DNA of 30,121 nt from CADAWZ01 sp045114665 (GCA_045114665.1 JBGUKW010000305.1:1-30121); one strand, 5' to 3'; positions 15,827-25,717 are shown, counted from the stretch's first letter. Translations and numbers: made by a program. Notes: generated by a model not told the origin, from the sequence alone.

Positions 15827-17743
15827 TTAGGAATTTTCCCTTTTCTTATTATTTAACCAAAATTTTTTAGGTTTTGAATTTTTGTTTTCTCTGCGATCAT
15901 TTTTTTCATAGTGTTCGTTGTGGCTATTTTTACTGTTCCGATTGTTGTCTTTTCTCTCATAAGTTCTTTCTATATGATCGCTTTTTTCCCTATGGTTATT
16001 TTTTTCATGTCGATCGCTATCTCTTTTGTCATATTTTTCTCTGCGATCGTTTCTTTCATGTCGATTATTTTTAAAATTTCTTCTACTTAAATATGGATTT
16101 CGAGGGGTAAATCCTCTTTTTTCAAAACGATGTTCTTTTTTGGGTTCTTCGTGATTGATTTCGGTTTCAACAGTTGGTGAAGTTTCAATATCTTCTTTAT
16201 CCTCTTCTTTTTCTTCGTTATCTTCTACTTTTTCATCTTCAGATATTATAATTTCTTCATTATCATCTGTATTAACTGTATCATCAATAAGGATATCTTC
16301 TTGATTTTGAATTGGAGCTTCTTCTTTTTCTTGTTCAATCTCTTCTTGAATAACTTCTTCAGGTTGTTTTATTTCTTCAGAAATTTTCTTGTTTTCTTCA
16401 TTTTGATTAGACTCTGCTATATTAGAAGATGTTCCATTCCAAGTACCAGCAAATATTTCTTTTGAAAGAGCTGGAGATATTTTAATTTTGGAAACTTTTT
16501 TAACTTTTTCCTTATTTTGATTTTCAGAAGTTGAAGAAGAAAAATTTGTTTTGATCATATCTTTTGGTATCAAAATTCTAAATTTTTCCTTTTTTGTGGG
16601 GATAGGAGCTGGAGAAGGAATATTTTCTTCTTTTTCTGTTTCTTTTATTTCAACTTTATCTTCAGTATTTTTTGAGGAAGTTTCTTGCTCTATTTTATCA
16701 ACTTCTGTTTTATCTTCTTTTTCGTTGACTTCAGGTTCTTCAACATCTGTTTTCTTAGTTTCTTCTTCATCTTTATCTAAGTCATCAGATGAAATAACAT
16801 TTCCTATTCCAAAATTGGAGAGGAGATTTATTGCTTCTCTTGCAAGTAAATTTGCCTCTTTTACAGATGTCTCTTTTATATCAATATTACCAATCTTTTT
16901 GGTTTTTACTTCAAAATTAGGTGTGTTGTTAGCTTCTACAACATGTGCATATTCAGGTATTTTTTTGAGAGGAATTTCGATTCTCTCTTGTTCTACTGTC
17001 TCACATATTACTGAATCTTTTGATATGCACTGTTCTAAAACTTTAAGTTTACCTTTATCTGTGTTTACAAAAGAGCCTATAGGTGGATATGTTTCAAGAC
17101 CTTCATGATATACATCATGTTCATGTTTTAGACAACACATAAAGCGACCACATACTCCAGAAATTCTCTCAGGATTTAATGAAAGATTTTGTTCTTTTGC
17201 CATTTTTATTGAGACTGGAACGAATTCTGGCATAAAAAGACTGCAACAGACAGGACGACCACAAAGACCGACAGCACCTAAAATTTTTGCTTCGTCTCTG
17301 ACTCCAATCTGGTGGAGTTCGATTCTCTTTTTGAATATAACAGCTAATTCTTTTACAAGATTTCTGAAATCAATTCTTCCATCTGCACTGAAATAGAATA
17401 TAATTTTACTGTCATCAAAAGCATATTCTACATCTACAAGTTTCATCTCTAAATTATATTCTTTTATTTTGTTTTTACATATTTTTAGTGCTCTTTTTGA
17501 CATAATTCTCTTTTGATATAGAGAAATTAAATCTTCATTTGTGGCAGGTCTAACAATCTTTTTTAGTTCAGTTTCCATAGGCTCTATATTTATTTCTCGT
17601 TCTGTAAATATTATTTTGCCTATTTCAAGTCCTCTGATTGTTTCAACAACAACTCTATCGCCCTCTGATAATTTATAAATATCTGGATCAAAATAATAAA
17701 CTCTACCAGATTTTCTGAATGCAACACCGACAACTTTTGCCAT
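15827..17743 (-). CDS. ricT: PSP1-domain protein, RicT (YaaT) family, with long charged tail
   Basis: Residues 1-270 are a PSP1-type protein. The six-Cys pattern Cys161, Cys166, Cys167, Cys198, Cys203 and Cys204 (LCGRPVCC ... VCGRFMCC) matches that of RicT, a subunit of the B. subtilis Ric complex, which carries iron-sulfur clusters and acts with RNase Y on mRNA processing. At 638 residues it is more than twice the length of the B. subtilis protein. The extra part is low-complexity: Glu/Asp/Ser-rich from about 310 to 535, then Arg/His/Asn/Lys-rich (about 540-638) with repeated HERNDRREK-like units. It follows holB closely, as in Firmicutes. An RNA-binding or scaffolding role for the tail is inference. 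Confidence 0.88.
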   Translation of the reverse strand: MAKVVGVAFRKSGRVYYFDPDIYKLSEGDRVVVETIRGLEIGKIIFTEREINIEPMETELKKIVRPATNEDLISLYQKRIMSKRALKICKNKIKEYNLEMKLVDVEYAFDDSKIIFYFSADGRIDFRNLVKELAVIFKKRIELHQIGVRDEAKILGAVGLCGRPVCCSLFMPEFVPVSIKMAKEQNLSLNPERISGVCGRFMCCLKHEHDVYHEGLETYPPIGSFVNTDKGKLKVLEQCISKDSVICETVEQERIEIPLKKIPEYAHVVEANNTPNFEVKTKKIGNIDIKETSVKEANLLAREAINLLSNFGIGNVISSDDLDKDEEETKKTDVEEPEVNEKEDKTEVDKIEQETSSKNTEDKVEIKETEKEENIPSPAPIPTKKEKFRILIPKDMIKTNFSSSTSENQNKEKVKKVSKIKISPALSKEIFAGTWNGTSSNIAESNQNEENKKISEEIKQPEEVIQEEIEQEKEEAPIQNQEDILIDDTVNTDDNEEIIISEDEKVEDNEEKEEDKEDIETSPTVETEINHEEPKKEHRFEKRGFTPRNPYLSRRNFKNNRHERNDRREKYDKRDSDRHEKNNHREKSDHIERTYERKDNNRNSKNSHNEHYEKNDRRENKNSKPKKFWLNNKKRENS

Positions 17744-17767
17744 AATAAAAACTTCCTAAAATAAAAT

Positions 17768-18766
17768 CTAATTATTTGATAAAATTAACGAAATTCCCCT
17801 AAAAAGATTATCTGATAAAAATGATGGATTGACATTGAAAAAAGTCTTTTTAACAGTTTCTTTTAAAAGTTCAGAGATAGCAAATAATGATGTTATTGGT
17901 ATAGACATTGCCTGTTTGCGAATTTGATCGGCAAAATCTATATTCACAAAATCTTCAAATTCTCTACAGGCAGATACTGCCATTAGATCACGAAGCCAAA
18001 GAGAAATTACTGTGTTTATAACAAAAAAATCTGCTATACAAGTACATAAATTTGAAGTTTTTGCTGAAATTTCAAAAGAAGAATATTTTTCAATATTTGT
18101 TAAAATATCCAAAAAAGAAATTCTTTTTTCAAGTTTTTTAGGGTCTTTGGCATATTCCTCAGCAGTCCCAATACTGCCAAAAGAAATAGAAGAAATCAAT
18201 TTAGCATCATCTTCTTCAGCCATTTTATTTTTTAATAACCAGTCAAATATTATATCTTTTGGTATATCTCTAAATTTAATTTCAGAACATCGAGAATAAA
18301 TAGTTGGCAAAACAGAACTTGAATCTGATGCGGTAAGAATGAAAAGTAGATATTTGGGCGGTTCTTCAAGTATTTTTAAAATGGAATTACCTGCTTCATC
18401 TGTCATTCTTTCTGCATTTTTTACAATAAAAATTCTTTTTTTCAGCTCGTAAGGAGCAGATGTTGATTCTGATACAAGTTCTCTTATTTGATCTATTTTT
18501 AAATTTAATGTTGTTTGATCTGGCTCAACAACATGAATATCAACAGAATTTAATTGAGAAATTTTTCTACAGTGTGGACACCTTCCACAAGGTCTCGAAT
18601 TTAGATCAGAGTTTTCACAATTTACAAGACAAGAAAGCCAAATTGCAGATGAAAATTTTCCAACTCCTCTAAGTCCTGTAAAAAGTAGAGAATTTGGAAT
18701 TTTATCTTTGATAAGCAATTTGGAAAAAAGTTCTAAAACTTCATTCTGTCCAACAACTTCAATCAT
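17768..18766 (-). CDS. holB: DNA polymerase III delta' subunit
   Basis: A clamp-loader subunit of 332 residues. The AAA+ fold has a degenerate P-loop (GLRGVGKF, 31-38: Thr/Ser replaced by Phe), in line with delta' subunits that do not hydrolyse ATP. A four-Cys zinc module follows (Cys50, Cys60, Cys63, Cys66), then GNSILKILEEPP and the SRC motif (IYSRCSE) that supplies the Arg finger. The intact SRC and lost P-loop Thr point to delta' rather than gamma/tau. It starts 8 bp after the small upstream gene and ends 24 bp before ricT. Confidence 0.92.
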   Translation of the reverse strand: MIEVVGQNEVLELFSKLLIKDKIPNSLLFTGLRGVGKFSSAIWLSCLVNCENSDLNSRPCGRCPHCRKISQLNSVDIHVVEPDQTTLNLKIDQIRELVSESTSAPYELKKRIFIVKNAERMTDEAGNSILKILEEPPKYLLFILTASDSSSVLPTIYSRCSEIKFRDIPKDIIFDWLLKNKMAEEDDAKLISSISFGSIGTAEEYAKDPKKLEKRISFLDILTNIEKYSSFEISAKTSNLCTCIADFFVINTVISLWLRDLMAVSACREFEDFVNIDFADQIRKQAMSIPITSLFAISELLKETVKKTFFNVNPSFLSDNLFRGISLILSNN

Positions 18767-18774
18767 AAAAACAC

Positions 18775-19092
18775 CTAATTTACAGAAGGCTTTAAATAGC
18801 CATTTTTACTTGAAATGCTATAATTTTCTGAAATTATGGAACAAAAAAGTGTATTTATAAATCTATCTGATTTTCCACTAAATACAGCAACATCTTTCAT
18901 TTCTATTTTTTGTTCCACAGGAGGAAGAGAGACAAAAGATTTTACAAAATTTTTCTCTATTACTGTTATAGCATATTTCTCTATATCTGATATACCAGAC
19001 ATATTTGCAAAGGGACTCAATGACCTGTAATCATGAGGTTTTGAATCTTTTGAAAAAACAAAATTACTTTTAAAAAAATTACTTGATACCAA
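18775..19092 (-). CDS. Small protein of unknown function ahead of holB
   Basis: A 105-residue protein that I do not recognise; it has no membrane segment and no motif I can name. The TTG start is well supported: TTAGGAG lies about 6 bases upstream and an extended -10 promoter lies just before that. It is 8 bp from holB and is the first gene of the holB-ricT-namZ unit. In Firmicutes this position holds yaaQ/yaaR, but the sequence does not obviously resemble either. Confidence 0.6.
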   Translation of the reverse strand: MVSSNFFKSNFVFSKDSKPHDYRSLSPFANMSGISDIEKYAITVIEKNFVKSFVSLPPVEQKIEMKDVAVFSGKSDRFINTLFCSIISENYSISSKNGYLKPSVN

Positions 19093-19117
19093 AAGAACTC
19101 CTAAGATATTAACAAAA

Positions 19118-19126
19118 TTATACCAA
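19118..19126 (-). promoter_or_regulatory. Extended -10 promoter for the holB-ricT-namZ unit
   Basis: On the minus strand TGGTATAAT (19126-19118) gives a consensus extended -10, 25 bases before the TTG start at 19092. The -35 region is poor (ATTTTA), which an extended -10 can tolerate. Confidence 0.55.
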
Positions 19127-19410
19127 AATATTTATTAGTATAAAATTGTTAGATTTTATTTTATACTATTATTAATAAAAATGCAAGTGAAAGAAAAAAT
19201 AAAATTTTGTGAAAAATAATTGTTTTAAAAACACTTGCTATTTAATACTTATTAGTATATTATAAATATTCTACAAATATAAAAAATTTCCTTTTTTGTT
19301 ATAATTTTTTTTATTAATTTTTTAATTATTTTAAAAATAAAATTATTTACCAAAAAATATATTTTATTATTTAAATAACCATAACAGTAAAAAAAAATAT
19401 AAGAGGAAAT
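19127..19410. other. Very A+T-rich spacer without genes
   Basis: No coding sequence is supported on either strand. Weak repeats are visible: AGTATAAAAT at 19137-19146, inverted near 19158-19167; GCAAGTG (19183-19189), inverted as CACTTGC (19232-19238); and a second TTATTAGTATA near 19249. From about 19290 to 19380 it is almost pure A/T. No DnaA boxes or tRNA are seen. Confidence 0.5.
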
Positions 19411-19448
19411 AAAAAACATCCCCTTTCATTCGAAAGAGGATGTTTTTT
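19411..19448 (-). terminator. Terminator of the macroglobulin gene
   Basis: AAAAAACATCCCCTTTC pairs with GAAAGAGGATGTTTTTT around a 4-base loop, with one mismatch. On the minus strand it ends in a T-run. It lies 36 bases past the macroglobulin stop; a small extra hairpin CCTACC/GGTAGG lies between them at 19453-19468. Confidence 0.8.
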
Positions 19449-19483
19449 GTTTCCTACCTTAGGGTAGGGGAGAGGTTGAGATT

Positions 19484-22400
19484 TTATTTAATTTCGATTT
19501 CTGAAGAGTTACTTGAGCCATAAACTTCTGGTGAATACATCAAAAATGCCTTTGCTGGGAACATAGAATATTTACCTTTGTAATTTGCTCTTACAAGATA
19601 TGTAAATAGATGTTCACCTTTTGACATATTTGTTGCAAAAGATATAACTCTGTCATTGTAATATTCTTGATGGTCGAAAGTTCTCCAACCATTTTTCTTT
19701 GCCTGTTGACTTCTTATTGAAGATAGAACTTGTGCATAATATGAACTTTCTGTCTCAAATCCAGTTTTGATTACTTCAAAACCTGCAGGGACAGCATCTT
19801 CAAGCATTACAAAGTTTCTGTCATACTGAGAACTTACAGAAACGGTAACTTTATATACATTACCTTCAGTAAAATCAGATGCTTTTTTGCCATCAACTGG
19901 TTCTATTATCTTCAAAACTGAAAAACCTTTGTTAACAGAAGGCATAGTGCCTTTTGGTTGCCAAGTTAAATCAGCTGAATAGTACATATTGCCACTTGAA
20001 TTTTTCTCAAATGTCAAATCTACTTTCTTTCCTACTTCATTCATAGATACTTCTGCAGATACTCCTGAAGAACCACGAGATGAAATCATTCCCTTGGCTA
20101 TTTCGCTATCTCCAAGTCTTACTGAGGCTTGGAAATTGCCGTCTGATTCTCCACCTATTGCAATAGATCTGCTTACAGCAGATATTGCCAAAGCATTTTC
20201 ATGGGTATTAGACCACATACCATGTGGACGCTTTGAATTCAACCAATGTAGAACTTTTTCTGATTCTGGGAAGTTCTTATAAATTTCTGTAAGAGCAGAA
20301 AATGCCAATGAAGTTGTTGATACATCTGATGAGTATGTATAAGGAATTGAGCAACTATCTGCTTCAAACCAAGCATTCTTTCCTTCTATTCTCATCTTGT
20401 TCATTATTCTGTCTTTTAGAATATCTTCATCATAGTAACCCGCACCTTTTAAGTGCATTGCTTTCAATAGCATTGCCTGTGCATTTATTCCTATGTCTTC
20501 AGATTTTTCAAAAAGAACATTTAGAGAAGCATCATCATTTGATTTTAAGAGATATAAATCGTAAAGTGCATAAGCCTTTATGAAATATTTTTCTTTGTCA
20601 GATACTCCATCTTTCCAAGATTTGTCATTCATTGCTCTCTTTGCAATTCTGCCTATATAGTTCTTACCTGAATTTATCATGTCTTTAGGAACAGATACAC
20701 CCTGTCTGTCAAGTCCGCCAAGTGCATTCATCACATAGCAGGAGAGATATTCAGAAGAAGTATAAGCACCTTCCCAAAGAGCAAATCCGCCATCACTTAA
20801 CTGTCTTGCCTGTGCAGATTTAATCCACTTTTGAACTTCTGCTTCATTTCTTCCTTCACCAATAAATCTGATGAAATCAGGAGCATCAGCATATGGGAAT
20901 ATTTTTGAAGTTATTTGTTCAAGACAATCATATTTATAGGTTTTCAAATAGTTAAATGCGTCTTTGAGTTGGTCATATCCACAAGAACCTGCAAAGACTT
21001 TAAGTCTTACGCTTTCAGGTATAACCTCACCGCTTATATCTATTTTTTCATTTACAGATGAGCCATTTGTAACTCCTGATAGGAATTCTGTTTGAATACC
21101 TGTATTTGAAGGAATTACTGGAATTACTGCTTTCAATTCATCATGTTCGCTATCTGCATCTGTTACAAAATAGAATGAAGCATTTACATTTTTAGTTGCT
21201 TTTAACTTAAAGAGTATTGGCATTTCAGAACCAGCAGGTATTGATACTGATTTTGAATCTGAAGAATCGAGAAGTTCCATATCACTTTGTGTCATCTTTG
21301 TTGTAACTTTTATATTTGATTTTGAATTATTTACAACAGAAACTCCACAGAGCATTTCATCTCCAATATGTGCAAAGAAAGGAACTGCAGATTTTACAAC
21401 TATTGGTTTTGAAACTGTTACTAATTCTGATGAAACATTGGAGAAACTCTTCTCATTACATGCATCAGCCATTATTCTGAAAGATGTTAAATTGTCTGGT
21501 AAATCAAATGATATTGTGGCTTTTCCATCTGAATCAGTAATTATGGACGGATTCCAATATGCAGTATCTTTGAAATTCTTTCTCAAATTAGAGAATGCAC
21601 TGTCTGAATCTGAACCGCCACCGCCATTATTTCCTTTTTCAGCATAAGAAGCAAGGTCAACAAAATTGCAGTTTGCTTCATAAGTGTTTACACATAGCTC
21701 AATATCATTGTAGAAATTATCAAAAAGATTTGGAAGTCTATAACCTGTCAAAGAAAGTACACCTTCGTCAACGACTGCGAGTGTAACTTCGCTTTTTACT
21801 GGCTTTCCAGCTGAATCTTTTACAATTAGTGTAACATTTGCCTTTTCACCTGGTTTATAATCTTTCTTGTCTGGTTTTATTTCTACAGAAAGTTTATTTG
21901 AATCTGCAACTACTTGAAGTTTTGCATATCCAACTCTAAATGAACTTTCTAAAACTTCATCTGGTGAATTATAAATTGGGAGAATAAGAGCAGATACATA
22001 AATACCAGGTATATTTCCTGATTCAACAGGAATTGTAACAACTGCATTTCCTTTGTCGATTTTTATTATCTGTCTAAATGTAACACCATTTCTCTCTATT
22101 GTAATCAATGCTTTAGCAGATTTATATGGAGATGGTATAAATATTTTTGCAGTATCTCCTGGTTTGTAAATCTTCTTGTCAGTATTTAATTTAAATGCTG
22201 AAGAATCTTCTTGTAACCAACCAAAAGAATCGCTTCCACTTACATAAAAACCTGTTTCTGCGACTGCTTCTACATTTTTCTTATCAGAAACTGTCAATTT
22301 TGCAACATAGTAACCTGAATTTTTAGGAGTGAACTTAAAGTCATATTTTGAACCGTTTGCACTTAATTCAGTAACAGGAGTATCTTTCTTTTCACAAACC

Positions 22401-25141
22401 CAAGATGTGCCACCATCAATAGATGTCTTTCTGACACTGTTCCACTCTCTTTTTACAATGTTGAGTTTCATTGGGCGTGAACCATAAGATTTTCCTGTTG
22501 AATCAAAACATGCTGCTTTGATATTAAATTCTTTGTCTGCAAATCCTATATATGATTCTGGTTTCAATCCTGGGAAAATTTCGGATTTGTGCCAAATTAT
22601 TTTTGCAGATGAAGATATTTGAGTTTTTGAAGCCTTTGATGTTGCTTCAAAAGTGAGATTTGCATCTTGTGGAAGTTTAGAAACATCAAATTCTGCTTTT
22701 AAGGTTTTTGTTCCATTGTCATCAAGTTTATCTTCACCAGAACTAAGTCTATTTACAAAATCGTTATCTTCATATCCTAAAAGATCTCTGCTTCCAAAGC
22801 TATATTCTTCACAACCTTTTGGAACAAAATATGTTGGAGAGGCTGTCAAAACCCAATTCAATTTTCCATTTTTTAGAGGAGCACCAAAGAGCCAAGAAGT
22901 TTTTACAGAAACTTCAGCAGTTCCTTCTCCAAAAACTTCTTTTTTCTTAGCTGTAACTTCAGAAGATAAATCTGCAGCTTTGTATTCCTGTATATTGAAG
23001 TTAAAGTTTCCTATGTATAGGCGATCGTCTTTATCTTTAGGGTTATCTACTTTTTTATAAACACTGCCGAAACAATAGCCAGAAGCTACATCTTTTGAAA
23101 GTTGGATATCAAAATTTGAAGTTCCCATTTCTGATTTATTGAAATCTTTTTGGAATATTTTTTGACCTCTTGAATCATTTACTTCAACAAAGAAATTATC
23201 TTCTTCTGGGAATTTAAAGCCACTGTCTGATTTCTCTCTTATAATACCTTTTACAGATACCTTATCACCAGGTTTATATAGTTCTCTATCTGTGAAGAAA
23301 GAAGTTTTATAAGGATTATAATATCTGTATGAATCACAATTAATACCATCGATATCCCAAATTGATACATTCCAAGAATAATTGGTATTTATAAAAGCGA
23401 GATCTTTTCCTTTTGAAGCGAAAACATATAATGTCTTGTCATCAATATCTTTAATGGCTTTTTTGACATCATAGAACCAAAAACAACCATTTTCATCAGT
23501 TTTTCCTGTCCACAAAATTTTTGAATTGTAATTTCTTATTTCAATATCAACATCTTTTAATGATTCTGCTGTTATTGCATGTGTAACCCATATAAAGCCA
23601 TTTTCTGGAGATACTTTTGCATGTAGAGATAAATTTGTGAATTGAACAAGAGAATTATCTGAACTGTTTATATTTTCAGGATTGTTTACATCAATAAAGA
23701 GAATGCCTGTTTTTTCTTCAGCAGAAAGATATTTGTCTAAAGGTAAAAGGAAATTGCTCTTTATGTTCTTTTTGCAGTTTGTGTCAAATGTTTCTCTTAC
23801 ATATTCTGGATTTTGTTCTACAAGTTTTCTGACTCTTTCAGCATTGTAATAAGAATCATTACTGTATTCTATTATGTCATCTTTACTCATTTTCTTTACA
23901 GTTGTTGTAACTTTGGGTACATTTAAAACTGTAATTGGAAATGCTGGTTTTTGTGTTGTATGTAGGACACACTCACGTCCTTGGACGGAATATGAAGGAT
24001 AATAATCACCTGTTCTGAATGTTGTGGAAATATCTTTTCCTAATTTATTTCCATTTACATCAGTTAGTTCTCCCTTTAATGTCATCTTATATTCAGTATC
24101 TGCTTTTAAATGAAGATCATAAATAGAGACTGTTTTAGAAGCATATTCTGAATTTGACTCAGGAATCTTAATCTCAGGAGAAAAAGAAATATTTTTATTT
24201 AAATCTTTTTGTCTAACTGGATTTGCAAAGTTAAGAGACAAATCTGAATCAGGAGTTGGTTTTTCTGCATTCAATCCATTAAATGCAAATTCACTTTCAG
24301 TTACAAAGTTGAGTATATACTCATTTGTCATTGAAAGCTCTCCAGCTGCCAAATCCTTGATTTTAATCTTATAAGCAGTATTTTTCTGAAGAGGAGTTGA
24401 GGGGACTACTAAAAGGGTTTTTGTCATATCCCATTTTTCGTCTGGAAGGTCTGTTTTTGCAGAAGGAGATTTTACATTGAAGCTAATATTTTCTTCAGTC
24501 TTTCCTACTTTAACTAAAGTCAATTTTTTCTGTAATTCATATGATGAAATCTTTTGATTAAAAAGAAGTGCAACAGGTTTATTTACAGAAAAACACTTTG
24601 AAGAGACTACTCCAAAATTACTCATATTATTTGGATTGCTACTTTTAACTATTGGTGGAAGATATGAAAAAGTCCAAACATATTCTTGACCAAGAGTTTT
24701 TTCAGAAGCTGATTTTACATCTCCTGAAATTGTAACTTTGTATTTTGTTCCAGGTTCAAGTGGTTTTTCTGGAATAAAAGTTACGGTAGAAGTACCTATC
24801 CAACGGTATTCACCTTTAATAGAAGGTGATATTGTAAACCAAGAAGCACAATCTGCCTTGTCAGTAGAAGGTGAAAGTGGAACCATTGGAGTTGAAAAAA
24901 CAACTGTTATTGCCTTGCCGTCTTCTTCTGCAACTACATTTCCATAAGGCAATGCACTTATAACAGTAGGAGCAGTTGATTCATCAGCTGAAACGGCTGG
25001 AACACTTGAAAAAAGGACTTTTTTTGCCTTAGTTCCACCAGAAGGATTATCTCCTCCCCCTCCTTTTGTGCCGAATTTACAGCCTGTCAATGAAAATGCA
25101 GTAAGCAAAATCAAGACTATTACTAAAAAATGTTTAAACAA
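19484..25141 (-). CDS. Bacterial alpha-2-macroglobulin lipoprotein with thioester
   Basis: A large periplasmic protease-trap homologue of 1885 residues. Residues 1-21 are a lipoprotein signal ending in LTGC (Cys21); the next residue is Lys, so no Asp inner-membrane retention signal. An Ig-like (Big_5-type) domain at about 60-165 is followed by macroglobulin domains with recurring YKPGD/YKPGE starts (for example TDRELYKPGDKVSVKG), then a VVDEGVLSLTGY segment. The thioester motif CLEQ is intact at Cys1406-Gln1409, in the helical TED domain. The C-terminus (EDAVPAGFEVI, then FTYLVRANYKGKYSMFPAKA and MYSPEVYGSS) is typical of the YfhM-type family. The start is TTG with a strong AAGGAGG five to six bases upstream. 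The usual partner, penicillin-binding protein 1C, is not adjacent. Confidence 0.95.
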   Translation of the reverse strand: MFKHFLVIVLILLTAFSLTGCKFGTKGGGGDNPSGGTKAKKVLFSSVPAVSADESTAPTVISALPYGNVVAEEDGKAITVVFSTPMVPLSPSTDKADCASWFTISPSIKGEYRWIGTSTVTFIPEKPLEPGTKYKVTISGDVKSASEKTLGQEYVWTFSYLPPIVKSSNPNNMSNFGVVSSKCFSVNKPVALLFNQKISSYELQKKLTLVKVGKTEENISFNVKSPSAKTDLPDEKWDMTKTLLVVPSTPLQKNTAYKIKIKDLAAGELSMTNEYILNFVTESEFAFNGLNAEKPTPDSDLSLNFANPVRQKDLNKNISFSPEIKIPESNSEYASKTVSIYDLHLKADTEYKMTLKGELTDVNGNKLGKDISTTFRTGDYYPSYSVQGRECVLHTTQKPAFPITVLNVPKVTTTVKKMSKDDIIEYSNDSYYNAERVRKLVEQNPEYVRETFDTNCKKNIKSNFLLPLDKYLSAEEKTGILFIDVNNPENINSSDNSLVQFTNLSLHAKVSPENGFIWVTHAITAESLKDVDIEIRNYNSKILWTGKTDENGCFWFYDVKKAIKDIDDKTLYVFASKGKDLAFINTNYSWNVSIWDIDGINCDSYRYYNPYKTSFFTDRELYKPGDKVSVKGIIREKSDSGFKFPEEDNFFVEVNDSRGQKIFQKDFNKSEMGTSNFDIQLSKDVASGYCFGSVYKKVDNPKDKDDRLYIGNFNFNIQEYKAADLSSEVTAKKKEVFGEGTAEVSVKTSWLFGAPLKNGKLNWVLTASPTYFVPKGCEEYSFGSRDLLGYEDNDFVNRLSSGEDKLDDNGTKTLKAEFDVSKLPQDANLTFEATSKASKTQISSSAKIIWHKSEIFPGLKPESYIGFADKEFNIKAACFDSTGKSYGSRPMKLNIVKREWNSVRKTSIDGGTSWVCEKKDTPVTELSANGSKYDFKFTPKNSGYYVAKLTVSDKKNVEAVAETGFYVSGSDSFGWLQEDSSAFKLNTDKKIYKPGDTAKIFIPSPYKSAKALITIERNGVTFRQIIKIDKGNAVVTIPVESGNIPGIYVSALILPIYNSPDEVLESSFRVGYAKLQVVADSNKLSVEIKPDKKDYKPGEKANVTLIVKDSAGKPVKSEVTLAVVDEGVLSLTGYRLPNLFDNFYNDIELCVNTYEANCNFVDLASYAEKGNNGGGGSDSDSAFSNLRKNFKDTAYWNPSIITDSDGKATISFDLPDNLTSFRIMADACNEKSFSNVSSELVTVSKPIVVKSAVPFFAHIGDEMLCGVSVVNNSKSNIKVTTKMTQSDMELLDSSDSKSVSIPAGSEMPILFKLKATKNVNASFYFVTDADSEHDELKAVIPVIPSNTGIQTEFLSGVTNGSSVNEKIDISGEVIPESVRLKVFAGSCGYDQLKDAFNYLKTYKYDCLEQITSKIFPYADAPDFIRFIGEGRNEAEVQKWIKSAQARQLSDGGFALWEGAYTSSEYLSCYVMNALGGLDRQGVSVPKDMINSGKNYIGRIAKRAMNDKSWKDGVSDKEKYFIKAYALYDLYLLKSNDDASLNVLFEKSEDIGINAQAMLLKAMHLKGAGYYDEDILKDRIMNKMRIEGKNAWFEADSCSIPYTYSSDVSTTSLAFSALTEIYKNFPESEKVLHWLNSKRPHGMWSNTHENALAISAVSRSIAIGGESDGNFQASVRLGDSEIAKGMISSRGSSGVSAEVSMNEVGKKVDLTFEKNSSGNMYYSADLTWQPKGTMPSVNKGFSVLKIIEPVDGKKASDFTEGNVYKVTVSVSSQYDRNFVMLEDAVPAGFEVIKTGFETESSYYAQVLSSIRSQQAKKNGWRTFDHQEYYNDRVISFATNMSKGEHLFTYLVRANYKGKYSMFPAKAFLMYSPEVYGSSNSSEIEIK

Positions 25142-25173
25142 AATTCCTCCTTATAATTTAGTTTAATATTTTT

Positions 25174-25201
25174 CTAATATAATAATATCAAAATAATGCA
25201 A
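25174..25201 (-). promoter_or_regulatory. Possible promoter of the macroglobulin gene
   Basis: On the minus strand TTGCAT (25201-25196) is followed after 16 bases by TATTAG (25179-25174), about 33 bases before the start. It begins directly after the T-run of the upstream gtrA terminator. Both boxes are imperfect. Confidence 0.3.
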
Positions 25202-25237
25202 AAAAACAAGACCTATTTTAAAAAAAAATAGGTCTTA
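25202..25237 (-). terminator. Terminator after gtrA
   Basis: AAGACCTATTTT (25208-25219) pairs with AAAATAGGTCTT (25225-25236). On the minus strand this gives a hairpin followed by a T-run. The stem overlaps the gtrA stop codon. Confidence 0.8.
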
Positions 25238-25717
25238 TTTTAAAATTTTATATTTGCCAAAAGCCCAAAATTTGTTTAAAATAAAATTAATAGGAACACA
25301 TAAAAGATTATTGATCAACGGAGCTATAATTTTTGATATTCCAAAAATTTCAATCCACACATAAGATAAAACATTTGTCAAAATAATTCCTGTAAAACCA
25401 TAAGAAGCATAAGTTTTCAAGAGAGATTTTAATATATTTCTGTTTTCTTTACCATCTGAGAACACATATTTATTATTCCAATAAAATGACCAAAGGACAC
25501 TCAAAATAAAAGAAATTATATTTCCTGCATAGTAATCCCACCAAAAATTGAATGGTTTTAACAAAAATAGAACAGCTATATTTATTAAATAGCTTACTAT
25601 TGTATTTGTAACTCCAACAATGCAAAATTTTATAAATTGAACTGTAGATTCAACCTTTTTTTCTTGGATTTCAATATGTAATATTTTAAATATCTTTTCT
25701 ACTATATTTTTTATCAT
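25235..25717 (-). CDS. GtrA family membrane protein
   Basis: A 160-residue polytopic protein with four helices (about 29-52, 61-80, 103-123 and 128-147) and the GtrA signature FIKFCIVGVTNTIVSYLIN near the first helix and SFYWNNKYVF after the second. GtrA-like proteins help move polyprenyl-linked sugars across the membrane for surface polysaccharide modification. It starts 14 bp after the hsdR stop, and no clear ribosome-binding site precedes the ATG, so its expression may depend on read-through from hsdR or on an unseen signal. Confidence 0.85.
   Translation of the reverse strand: MIKNIVEKIFKILHIEIQEKKVESTVQFIKFCIVGVTNTIVSYLINIAVLFLLKPFNFWWDYYAGNIISFILSVLWSFYWNNKYVFSDGKENRNILKSLLKTYASYGFTGIILTNVLSYVWIEIFGISKIIAPLINNLLCVPINFILNKFWAFGKYKILK

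Noticed and set aside
19127..19410. A replication origin in the A+T-rich spacer
   Set aside because: No DnaA-box cluster, no iterons and no origin-linked genes are seen; high A+T alone is not sufficient.
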